DNA of 64,000 nucleotides from Thunnus maccoyii (taxonomy: Eukaryota > Chordata > Actinopteri > Scombriformes > Scombridae). The DNA lies in assembly GCF_910596095.1 (NCBI RefSeq), contig NC_056533.1, positions 3,404,001-3,468,000 on the forward strand, in the 5' to 3' direction. Shown one piece after another: positions 11,101 to 24,724 of the stretch. The position numbers were made by a program, and so were the translations under genes. Each line of letters begins with the position of its first letter. Position 1 is the stretch's first letter. Under the pieces are notes generated by a model that saw nothing but the letters and a program-made list of their open reading frames with translations, ran no database searches and had not been told where the DNA came from.

Positions 11101-13220
11101 CACTGATGTTTCATAACATGTATTTGTTTCTGGGCAGCAGAGGAGTGTTTGGAACAGTCAGTGTAGCAGCTCTAATGAACAAGGTAACATCTGAATCACA
11201 TTAAACATGCTAACAGGAGTTCAATCTATCTTAAACAAGTGTGCTATTAATTCATAGATCAATTTAGGCTGCTTTGTACTGGCACATGTGACTCTTGTCA
11301 TGCATTACATAACAGGCCAGTATGTTGTTGTAGAGAGAGCAATCTAAAGATCATCAATTGTCAGAATTGTCATATCTACAGCAGCAACCAAATTCTCTCT
11401 GAGTCTGAGTCTTAATATTAGTCTTTTATTAAATATGTCCTGATTTCAATCCCTTTTGTGACTTCATGTTATGCTTTACTGTATCTAGAGTTAAAGTTCA
11501 TGCATGGCTGTTTGTGTTAGGACGACATTAAACACAGACCCATTTGACATGTTCAGACTAAGTATGGGAAGCAGACTGAGAGTCTACAGCCATGCTGGTA
11601 ACTTTGTGAGGCTGTAGCAGGTCACCATCTCAGCTTGGCATGTTAACATGCTTTAATTAGCACAAATTAGCACTAAACACAAAGTACAGCTGAGCTGATG
11701 GGAATGTCATTACTTTTACAGGTGTTTGTACATAAACCAAAGTATTGGACAAATTAAAATTGACCTGATGATGGTGCTAGATGAGAATGACTAAAGTTAT
11801 TACAATTCATCCTGCGTGAAACATGTCAGAACCACATTTCATGGCAGTCTATCCAATAGTTGCCAAGGGATGTCCTGATCAAGAGACCTTCAATATTCTG
11901 TATCTGCCAATAGAATCTGATCCAATACTTCTGTTTATCTAACTGACACAGCTGCCCAGTGCACACTCAAGTTATTATAACCAGCTCTGCATCAAGCAGC
12001 TTTCTTTTAAAGGGGACCTATTATGATTTTCCATATTTTCAGTCATATATACAATGTTACAATGCCGGATATTCATACAGAGGTCACTCGTTTGGTTTGC
12101 TGCGATTACCGTGGCCGTAAAGCTGCAAGGCGGCAGCAAAAAGGGATGAAGGACTTGTATTTTATCCAGCTGATTTCAGCACTAACTGAAGTGTGCACCA
12201 ACAACCACCAGGTGGCACATGTGAGCAGTCTCTGCAGTTTCTTGGCAGAAAGCTGAGTGTGCCGCGAAAACACAAAGTAACACATCTAAAATGGGAAAGA
12301 ACTGTTGTGCGATTGACTGTTCAACAGGAAATCGGAGCTATCTGCAGACTTTACAGACTGCCGAAAGCTAAAGAAAAGAGAAGCAAATGGATCACTGCAA
12401 TCCGCAGAAACAACTGGAATCTAGTTATTTTTGTACATTGGATTTTTGGGGTAAAATCATACCTTAAGTTATATACTACAGAAACTTATAACTTATTGTT
12501 ATAACATAAAATGTTTCACGTTGTCATCTGTTTTTCTTTTTCTGGCATATATTTATTTCATTGAGATTTTTGATAAACAGTCATCAGTAATGTGGATATA
12601 ATGACTAAGTGGATAAAGTTCAGAAAATTACATCACTTTACTATAACACAGCCTTTAAAACCAGGAAAAGACAACACTTATGCTATATCACAATATTACG
12701 ATCTCCAAAATCTAAGACAATGTCTGGTCTCATATCACATGGACGTATTGCCCAGCCCTACACATGTATCAATTTGAAATAATACCCAGCACTAGTCATG
12801 GCTCCTTTTAACCCACCCTTCCTTCTGTGGGTCACATGTTCTGAGCCAGTGCCAACAACTTGCACCAAATACAGCCCACTAATTCATGAAAATAGAGAGC
12901 TTAGTTTCTAAGTATACTACTCATAGACCAGCTGTCACTACTGGTATTCATGCTTTCAATGTCATGACCACTCTGAGTGAAATTATTTTTTAAAAGCAGG
13001 AACAGGTTGAGACAGTGATTCTCTCACAGAGGATGAAGCTGCAGAATACTGACTGACAGCAGAGTGAGGTATGACCTCCAGTCCAGCAGAGCACCTTCCT
13101 CACCTCCTCTGCAGCTGTCCACTGAGCTCCTCCAGGATTTCACTCGACTGCCGATGGTACTCTAAGGCCGCCTCAATCAGCGATGACAGCTGGGTCACCT
13201 GCTCCACCTGTTGGCCAAAC

Positions 13221-13261
<41 letters not shown>

Positions 13262-16200
13262 TACATGCTGTGTAATCCTTCAAGAAAGTGACATAGAATT
13301 CTTTAAAAAAGGCCTGGGACTGTCATATTAGGCATATTTATAGCCTTAATTGATCCATATTTTTAACATATGTACCTTTCAAGATTTTGTCTTACAAAAC
13401 AAAACAAACAATACTTTTTTTAATACTGAATACATTTAAAAAGGTCGTACTAATGCTACTGTGCATAATCTCAAAATTCCCTAATTGATATTTGTCATTC
13501 TCATGTTTGTAGTTAATATGTTGACATGTTTAAACTGCCTGTTGCCTCATGTTTAATACTCTCTATTGGTCCATTCTTTATGTAGAAGTTGTGTCCTCTC
13601 TTACGTCATTCTCCAAGAAATTGAACATGCTCCTCTCAGCCAGCTCTTTGCTCTCCTCGAACTTCTCCACAGCCTGGCGGATCTCCTCGTCTGGGATTTT
13701 CCCCTGACGTTTCTTTTTATAATCAAAGTCTAACCGACGGCCCTCCAGCTTCTTCAGGTGGTGCTGCAAACATAAAAAGGAAAGTGCCAGTTTAGCATAC
13801 TACATGCAATATTATACAAAGTTACACTCACCTGTAGTTTGTGTTTAGTGCCAAATAGCAAATGTCAGCATGCTGATCAGTCTTTACCTGCATGGCACCT
13901 TTTATACAGGTTACTGCGATTCAAAGTGCTTTACAGATGACTGATGAGCTGATAATAAGACAGTTCAAATGACAACACAGTAAACAATTTGAGACTAATG
14001 CACACAAGAACTTTTTATGACGCAAATGTAATACTACGACCAATACAATATATTTTAAATAAAATAAAATAATGTCAGCATTTAGTTCAAAGCGCCGCTG
14101 TGCCTGAGTACAGCTTCACAGAGCTGCTACATGTCTTATTTCATTACATGAAATCCAAAATCGCCTAAAACTTGTTTTGTGACTTGTGTTTTCATGGATT
14201 GAAATTGAAACTTTGAAAACCACAAAGTTAATTCATGGATAATAAAGCACAAACATTAATTTGTAAAATACATTGAATGTGTTCTATAAGTGAAATTTAC
14301 ATAATATTCAAGGTGCATGCTCACACTGGCGTCATAGCATATTTCAGCCAGTGTTGCAAAGGTGCTGCAGAAATGCAGGCACCTCCTCAAAGTGTTGTGA
14401 CATTTCCCCTGTGTTGCAAACACTGTAAGAATTACTACAACTTGAGTCAACTTGGTCAAGGTCTTTAATTATAGAATAAAATGAACAGTTCTCTAAATGT
14501 TTGCCTACCCTGCTGATCATAAATGTGTCTTTAAGATTTAAGAATGAGGGAATTTTTTATGTCAGTGACTGTTGTCACATTGTACAAGTTTAGTTACAGG
14601 GTATAAGCTGCTGTAACGTACTGTGATCTCTTTGAGGTCCTTGTCCTGTAGATTCTGCAGGGGGTCAATAAAGTTTTGTTTGACGCTTATGTCCAGGGAG
14701 TCCTTCACATCTGCCATCTGCCTCATGGCCTCACCCATATCCACCAGAGCACCGCCTATGATACACAGAGACACCATAACTTTTCAATAAACATGTAACA
14801 TAGAATCATTTGAAGACATGCGACATGTTTTAGTTTCAGCTCAACAGCTACATAAAAGGTTCAGAGGCGAGTTGTGTGTCTGTGTGTCCTTTTTTTTCTG
14901 AATGTTTTTCTGACAGATGGTATGAAAGACACTTGGGGCTTAAAAGTGACGCTTGGTTGTGTAAATATCGAACTGACAGCTAGGGCTGCAACTAATGATT
15001 AACCTGTTGATTAACTTGTTGATTATGTTCTTGATTGATCGTTTAATTGTTTAGTCTATAAAATGTCAGAAGATAATCAGAAATGCCCATCACAATTTCC
15101 TAAAGCCTGAGGTGATGTCATCACATTCCATATTCAGTGTACTACTACAGCATACAGACAAAGAAAACCAGAACATCCTTGCAATTTAGGAACTACAGCT
15201 AAAGAAATTTTGTCATTTTTGATGTAAAAATGACTTTAAACGGTTCTTTGATTATTAAAATATCTGCTGAGTCATTGTTTCAGCCCTACTGGCAGTGCAC
15301 CAAAATCACATTTTTTACAGCCATGTTGCAGAGGAATCTTGAAGAAATATAACTCAGAGTGACAGGCACAGAGTGCACTTGAGAGGCAATAAAATGTGGA
15401 AAAAAGTCCTGGTAACACAAAGTTACCAATATAAGCAAATACCAGTGCAAAGAAGAGCCACTACAGTGTTGACATATTGGACCCATCTATCAAAGAGACC
15501 ATAAGGCAGAATGAACAGTTTTTATAGCCGGTGTTTGTCATGGTGTATGTGAGTGTTGGTACCAAAGACAGAGTCCTCGCCCAGTTCATGGCCGTAGCGC
15601 AGCATGCAGTCTCCCAGAAGGCCTTCAGTCTGGGGGTAGCCGGTGGTCTTCACCTGCCCTCGGATCTTGGACACTGTGTTCAGCATGTTGAGTTTTGCTC
15701 GAGAGGCTACAGAGGGAAACAATGAATACACTGTACCACGTATTGGATTGATTTCTCAAGACAGTGTTATAGCGATGGATAAAAGAACAGCAAATTATAG
15801 AATAAAATAACATCCATGTTCTTACCTGGGTTAGGCTGCAGGTATTCTGTTGTTTTGGCCAAGAGGTCAAACACTGACTTGTTGGTCACGTCAATTTTCT
15901 GGTGGAAGCAAGGATGTTAAAGGATGCAGTTGTGTCCATGCATAGTTGGTGTTGTTGTTTACTCATAGGAAAAAGCATTCATCAACACTATTAAAGGAAC
16001 AGTTCAACATTTTGGGAAATATTCTAATTCTTCCTGAGAGTAAGATGAGAGGATTGATATTAATCTCATGTCTCATATGAGTGTTACAGAGCAGGAGTCA
16101 GGATGTGGTTAGCCTAGCTTAGCATAAAGACTGGAAGCAGGGGGAAATAGCATCGACAGAGGAGTGCTGGGTGGATGCATAAATTGTTATTTGTCACAAA

Positions 16201-19200
16201 ATAGTTCCAACACATAACCCCCTCTGAAAGCACAAACTGGCATCTTTAAACTTCTGTTTTTCTATGGACTAAATAAACAAGATACAAAATGTTAATTAAT
16301 GAGATTTAGAGGTGTTGGTAGGTGTGTTTCTCCAAGGCTAGCTGTTTTCCCCTGCTTCCAGTCTTTATGCTAAGCTAGGCTAAGTTTTTCATCTCAGTAA
16401 AGGTTCATGATTTGCACAAACCAAACTCTAATTTTAATCAAAACTTCAGCCAGGTAGTTGTGTTGATATTGGCATAGTAAAAGTTGTTGACAAAAAAAGG
16501 TGAAAACCTTTGAAATCCATTGTCATCATCTAACTCCTGACAAGTTTTTAATCTAAAGATGAGCTGAGAAGGACTTTGCGTTAGGAAGCTCTTATCTCCT
16601 CATATCAGATCAATCCAGCACTACCCAGTGTAACACTATACATCCATCATGAGACCATGTTTACTGCTGAGCACACACATTTGCGCTGAACTCACCCTCT
16701 CCATCTCCATGAAGTCCTCATCCAGCTTTGTCCCCTCTGCCCCACTGATCTTTTCACTGAATAGCTGCACAGAGAGAGCAGAGAGAATTATGGAGGACTG
16801 AAGAATACACTAGAGAACACGTGGACAGGAGGAGGGTGGAAGAACATGCATTAACCTAAATCTCATATCATGTGTAAGTGTTTTGTTGCTTTGGTAACAC
16901 AGGGTGAACAGTGTTTCTGCACTGTTTTGCTGTGTGCAATGAAGGAAAAATTCATTTTTTTTTACAATGTGGGTGTTGTCCAAGTTTTTATTGAGTCCAC
17001 AATTTAAAGGTAGACAGTGTGGGAACCTTTTACCACTAGTGATGCTATGGAGCAATATTTTTATGAGTGGGTTTTGTTTGTTCTCGTGCAAGCGCACCAT
17101 GATGCACACGCACAATGGTTGCTGCCAATGGTTTCATTTTCTTCCACTCATCTCTAGGCAGTACAGTCCCAAGAAACACAGCAATGCAACAACACAAGCA
17201 GGGAAGAAAAAGACTGATTGCTAGTAAACATGGACGTGAACAATGATGGTTTCAAAAATTTCCAAAACATTGGCTTTGCAAATGTGTTACGAGGAAGGAA
17301 ATGCACTCGATATGTTTGTAATACTCCAAGGATGCACACAATGTGTTTTTGTGAGGAACACTCCATGAAAAAAAATGAAGGATCTATGCCAATATTAGTC
17401 ACGTGTTGGGGGAATCCACTTTATATGCAGTACAGCATGTTATTTCTATAGAACTGTACAGCTCAGATTAACTGTAGGAATCTGAAGCTCAAAGTGAACA
17501 GCAGAGAGACAGATTGGGGATGATGTCATCTAAAGACAAATCCTGGAGATGCTGGACTATGAATAATAGAACAACTGCTGACATGGTTATGGGTTTACTA
17601 AGGATATGTGCGTTTTCTGATTCAAAGCTGGACACATTCAAATAACACCGAGTCAGAATACATTTCTCAAACTAAACCGTTATGAGCTCACAGAGTCACT
17701 CGCTAACTCAACATCTACGCATCGACTGTAAAAAGTGTTCTCTGAAGACATGATCAGTACGTGTGATGAATATCAGATACAGAACTGGCGTAGATTTCCT
17801 CTCTATTTATGATTTGCAGTAATACTACTGAGGCTGCATGGTTTTAAGAAGTGTGTCAAACAGAGGAATGAGACTTTGACACCATTCTCTGGCAGATTTA
17901 AAGAGGATTAAAATTCTGTGTGCACAAATAATTGACTAATGCTGAAAGATTTAGGGCAGTTGGCAATTTAGAAAGAAACTTCTGATTGCAGGTCAGTCAC
18001 TGAGTCCACGTTCTCTGACTGTATATACTGTCTGTGTTCTTGCAGTGTTGGTCATTATGTTTCAAAACATTAGGAACATTAGGAATTATTCTGTGATTGT
18101 GTGTTATTAATTGACTTTCACATCAATCTGTGTCCTGAATCTCTACTTCCTGTAAACCACACTTTTGACCAAAATTAAACTCAAAAATCAAAAAAATATA
18201 TTTTATTCTATTAAAAGACATCTCATGAACTTAATTTATGAAATGTACCCAGAAAGAAATACCACAAAGAGGATTATAAGCTTTTCAGATGACTGTTATG
18301 TTTGCAGCCCTCCAACCTGGCAGTCCATCTCACTCTCTGACCACACCAAACCAATCTACTTTCAGGAGCAGTTAAGTGAACCAACAGCAGGTTAAATATA
18401 GAGGCAGACAGTGACGACGGGTGCATCAGCACAGACAGCCCAGCTACAGGAAGTCTAATTCACACCTCTGTTAACGGCAGAACATTTAACAGTGAGCTAT
18501 GAAGTGGGAAAACCTGGAGATCAACCCAGAATAGCAAAGAGATTTGAGTCATCATGACTGGCAGAGAGTCAACAGGAGTGTTGAGCCCAATGTTCATTTG
18601 GGCTCCTGACTGTTGTTTTAAGGCAGACTTGAAAAACTGTCAACCGTTCCTTTAATATAATCCCCCCGTGCAGATCCCCTAGAGACGACTTTAGAAGCAG
18701 GGTCTTGATATTGGCAGACAGCACAATAACTACGATTTTCACAAATTCACAGGGCAGCTTAACCCACAGCGACTTCATTTCAACATGATTGATGCAGTTT
18801 GTGTCAAAACTCACACACCTTCTTCTCAGGGTCATAACTCGGTCGACTTGGAACACAAAGACGTCACACACATGGCTGCTGGCACCAGAGTGACTTTCCT
18901 GTGATTTTGGCATCTTCGATTCATAAACATTCATAAAACTGCTTAGAAATCATTTTAAAAAGGACAATCTTTATAGCTTCAGATCTTGCCTCATAATCAT
19001 CATGTTTAGACATTTTAAGTACCTAAAGTAATCCAGGTGATATGAGTTTCCATGGTAAAGTTTCACCAAAATGTAAAGAGAGAAAGACAGGGCTAAGGTA
19101 TGGACTTAGCTCACTGGCTGTGTCTGAAGTCACTCCATCATTCAGTCATTCACTCTGTCACTTTTCATTATTGAATTACCTGTCAATTATTTTCTTGATT

Positions 19201-22200
19201 AATCAATTAGTTGTTTGGTCCATATATGTCAGAAAATTGTGAAAAATGTCGATCACTGTTTCCCAAAGACCAAGATGGAACCTCAAATGTCTTCTTTTGT
19301 CCTGACCAACTGTCCACAATCCAAATGTGATATTCAGTTTACTATCATACAGGACTAAAAAAAAAAGAAAATATTCACATAAAAACTGGAACTAGAGAAT
19401 TTTGAAGAATTTTCTGACATTCTTTCTTGAAAAATGACTCAAAACGATTAATTGATGACTTGGGACTTGGGAGAGACTCAGGGGCCACATGTTACGCCGT
19501 TCTCTGTTTCTCTGTTTAGCGTTGTCACGTTAGGCTAACCCATTGTTGCTAACTTTGGAGCTAACCAACAGATGTGTCTTTGTCTTGAGAAGCTACAGCA
19601 TTTATTTAATGACACACTGCAGCCTGTACTGTACACTTACTGCTAACCTTTTCCTCTGCTCCGCTCACATTCACCGTCACTTTTCTGCTGCTTGCACTCT
19701 CTCAACCACTCTCTCACTACACACTGCCCTATTCCTTAAAAGGAGCTACGTTACCAAAAATTTCCCTGGCAACGACACAGAGGTTGACTTAAGTTTCAGA
19801 ACAGCGCTGCACAGAGGCACCCAAACGGTACTGATTTCCAAATTAATGGATGTTTGGCATTATTTTTGGCATTAAAAAAAGATTTTTTTGCCCTGGCGTG
19901 GCTTCTTGTTGGCCTGGTGGCCCGTCGGGCCTGTGCAATTATAGGGAAAACACTGACTGTAATCTAACATCTATAAAATGCAGCACATTGCATTGTGGGA
20001 TTGTTAGCAGTAAGTAGTGTACATGCCATGGACAGTACTTTTGTATGAGTTCTTGTGGGCCCTACACAGAGAAATCATGCTAAATACACCTAGCTACAAC
20101 ATGTAGGGACTACACCAAAAGCCTGTAAAGCTGACACAGGTGAAAAGTCTTACTCTACATCCGACCCCAATGTTTTCCCCATAATCTGTCCAACTGCTGA
20201 GCCACCCCATGAGTATATGACATGGGAGGTGAGAGGTCTAATATTATAGTCTAGTATCTGACAGTCGTCTCTGCTGTTCTTGTTGAAGTGACAGGAGCTG
20301 ATTAAAATGTCACCGCTGGGCTGACAAAAAAAGGAGGTACAATGTGTCAAAGAAAAGGCTAATGCTATAGACGCTACAGCTGCTAGACATCAACTTCCTG
20401 CCAAACTCTGACTTACTTTCACACCTGATCTCTTCACACTAGTGATCCGTAGCAGTTCAAGCTCTGATTACTGGTCAAACAGTTGTACCTGGAAAGTTCC
20501 ATGTCATTTACAGCTCCAATTAATCATCATTTCAACAGGGCATCCTCAGTGCAACGCTGTAAGTAAATAACACATAAATCACATGCTGCTCTGCAATCGA
20601 GCCTCAGTGGTGGAGTGTCAGTCATGATGTCATACCAGATCCTGTGACTGTGATAACAGCTTGCTTATCTCTCACATAATAAGATCTGCATATCACTGCA
20701 TATCAATTCTCTATTTCATCTTTTGGCTTTGTATGACAGTATTTAGGTGTTTTACCTGCTATAGGAAAATGTTATCCCTTTATCTCTCTGTGGCCAAATA
20801 TTATTGTTTTTGCTCACTTTATGCTGGCATTCTCATGGAACCCTGCTGTCTTGTTATTGCACATTATTTTCCATTCTTGTGAAAAGCACTTTGTATTCCT
20901 CTTGAATAGTGCTGTATCATTGAAATTAGATCAGATAACACATTAAGCCAGACATGTTTATATTTATTCTGGCATAGAACACTTCTCCAAAACAAGCAGT
21001 TTGTCATTATTACCATAACTTCTCATGCTGTTACTATAGTTACAATCATTGGCTGGCTTCTCAGAGGCCAGACCTAAAATGTTCTCACGGTACCAGTGTA
21101 GATACCAGATCAGTTCTGGCCCAGACTGGGTCCCAGCTGTATATTCTGCAGAGTAATGATGACGTACTTCCTTGTGGTTTGTTAGCTAACATTAGCTGCA
21201 TTAGGTAACGTTAACTGACTAACTAATCTAACTTAAGAATATTGTCATTTAGAAGTGCCATGAGTTATGTTTGTTTGTTTGTTTGCATTTAATACATGTC
21301 TTGCTATGGAGAATTTATCCATTTTTCAGGTTCTAGCATACATCCATGCTGTCGCTAAGTGGTGCGATGCCAAAACACTCCGGGTGGAACTTGCACTCTT
21401 GAATTATTGTTCTGCACATCTGAGTAAGTGGATTGATGATGGTTCAGGACAAATACATGGTTCTAGGAGAGACTCTTAATTAGGATACTGTATTAAGAGA
21501 CAGTTGGTGGGAGATTTGAATGCTGGTGACAAACTGACTGACTGAGACAGGGCTAACTACTGGTTTTTCACACTTTTGCAGTATTTTTGTCTGACTGAAT
21601 TCCATTTATGGGTTGTACATGGAATTTGTTGTTGTATTTTTTCTAATAATGGACTAGCTCCAACCTACCTCTCTGACCTCTTACAACCACACATCCCAAT
21701 AAAGTCACTCAGGTCTGCTGACCAGTCACTTTTGGTTGTGCCAAGATCAAGGTTGAAGCACAGGGGTGATTGTGCCTTTGCAGTTATAGCCCCCAAACTC
21801 TGGAACGACTTACCCCTGCATATCAGACTGGCTCCCACACTGCCTGCTTTTAAATCACGTCTTAAAACTCATTTTTATTCCTTGGCTCTTAACTTGTTGT
21901 GTTAAAACCAAGAAATGTCTCTTTGTCCGTTAATTGTTGTTTGCGACTTTATTGTGTTGTTCATGGCCTTTGTCATCATCATTGTAAAGCACTTTGGTCA
22001 ACTGTTGGTTGTGTGTACAGATGGGTCACTGTCTGCATTAAACATATTAAACATATTAAAAATCTACATTAAAAAATCTATCTGGTATTGTATTGTGAAA
22101 AAATATCTAAGATGTATTTTTTAGATGTAAATATTGGCATTAATATTTGTTCTAACAAATATTAGAACAAATTAAATTAACAAACACATAAATTATATAC

Positions 22201-24693
22201 ATGTACATAGTGAACTTACACTCTCTACACAAACAGATATGAAATAATTACATTACAATCACACAATCAAAATGTGCTCATTTAAATGGTAGTCTGTGGC
22301 GCAAACACATGGCATCTGTACACATTCCGACATACAGCCAATCATAATGTATAACGTTATCTGTAAACGCAGGACCTCAAGCTGATCTGGTACCTACACC
22401 AGTCCATCTATCCCATCAGTCACAAACGGCTTGCTGGCAGGTGCTTGCAAATATGAATGTTATAAAAATTAACATTCTGATTAATAGCTGGTGAGCTCAG
22501 ACCGCTGCTGTTCTGCGGTGGACAGCTTCATTTTTCGTCAGGTGTGAATTACTGACTCTAACAACAGAGAATAATAAGAAATATACAGACACTAATAACT
22601 ATTATTTCTACAATTATACAAGAGAGATTGCTGGAGAAATTGCTGCACTCAGCATGCTGCAACCTTTCCAGACCACATGGGTTATCAGGAGCAGAAATAG
22701 GACAGCTGCAGGCAGCATACATAGTACATATATATGAAACTGTATTGCAAAGGTGCAGTTCACCATGGAAACTCTGTCTTGCTTTACAAAGTAAAGACAC
22801 AACATTTTGATTTTGGGATGGTTTACATTAACTTCAGGAAGGTTAAAATTGTTTTTTCGGGACGTTTATCAAAAAAATGAGCCTGGAGCACTGAAAGCAC
22901 AGGTGTAAATAAATGTAATGACTGATACAAAGTCAGCCAGTTTCACAGCACTTGTAATTGTGCATGCTGGCTCACTGTCATGGCGCTACCTTGAGAGGAC
23001 CCTTAACAACAAGTGAATGCATTATGTTATCTGATTCATGTACAAACCAAAATACTTTGTGATTATTCTACTGTGTCCTAAGTACAGGCCTGCATTTATG
23101 GTCTTAAAATTTACGTAAATACCTGGGGCCAGATGCATAAATGATGTGTATGCACAAAAACCATGCACACACCCTTTCCTGCACACAGACCAGGCATACA
23201 CATGTTTATCTAAAGCGATCTGAGGATGATGTGATGAGATGGAGATGAAATATAAGGTGAGTAAAACATTGTTAGATTGAGATTGTGTGGGTTTTTTTGC
23301 ACTTACACAGAGATTTGTAAAATGCCAATCAAAGACACATTTATAAAGGTAACATTGGTTCAATTACTTTCTTGTGATTATTTTTATCATTATTTTTAAT
23401 TTACATAGGAGTCAACATTTTATTTTGCTGTTGATATTCTTTTTATTTTATCCTTAGTTGTGTCACATCTTGTAAAGTCCGTTTAGATATAACGCTACAA
23501 ACTAATCATTGATCACATTTCTGAGATATCACTGCTGACAACGGTTTACAGTCCATGTGATGAATGAATGATATGGATGGTACAAAGAGCCACAGAGTCT
23601 GTGTGATAACTGTTCTGCTGTTGGGAGAACCTTGCTGGTGCAACACTTCGTTTCTGTTTGTATCACTGACAGCTGTACAGACTGATGGAGCAGGCAGCAA
23701 ACTGATATGAAAATGACTGGTTCAGGGCGTCTTCATACATTTACGGTTAGCCTAATTGTGGACGTGGAAATGAGGCTTGTGCACGCACACCCACTTCCTC
23801 AATGACTGAGATTTATAACACAGAACCATGCGTACACTCAGCTTTATAAATCTGACAAAAAGAATGAGTGAGTTTTATGCATCTGGCCCCTGGAGTTGAA
23901 TTTACAGAATACAACCGCAACTTAAATCGCAACATTAGTCAAATAAATGAGACATTTTTCTGAGATTGTTCAGCCCTAGCTTTGTCTGATAAACAATTCT
24001 TTAATCACTTTCGATCGCCACAATTGTTATTGATTTTTATTTCGGCACAACTTGAGCTCATCTGAAACAAAAACATGCAGCCTCTACTAGTACTGCAAAA
24101 TTTCAGGTGCGTTTAAAGTGTGGCCCTTAACAGCAGTGGAGCTGTGTTGACACTAGAGATCTGTCGCTATCACATGTTCATGCTATGATTACCGTGGGTA
24201 AAAATATCACGGTAAAATGGTTTTATCATGATAACTCTTCTGAAATACTACTATTCATTTATGTGAAATACCTTTGTTGAACTCACAAGAATGATTTTGA
24301 TGCAGGGAGTTTCCCCTTTTATGTAGAACGCAGCTCTCTGAATAAACGTTATGAATAAACCCCATAAACTGACTGTAATCGAAACTGTTGGCAGTTTTGT
24401 CACGATCAGGATGTTTCACTGCGGTTTATAGTAAAACCGATACACCGGTGCGTCTGAATATCTGAAGTCATGTGAGTCACGCTGGACCTGATGAGTAAGT
24501 GAGAGGAGGAGCAGGGTGAGAAGCGGTGCTCATCACATCCAGCAGGCTGTATTGTCCTGTATCAGTAAATGACGACAGCAGCTCTGGAGTCGGTGTTGCT
24601 GCTGCCAGGCCTTATGTAAGCAACCGGACTGGATCAGCAAACAATGTACAGTACGACCGAAAGGCTCTGGGAAAACATGGGTGGGTGTTGATG

Positions 24694-24724
<31 letters not shown>

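Noticed and set aside
21267-21479. Small open frame before the LINE fragment
   Set aside because: No domain, and it is not continuous with the reverse transcriptase frame.
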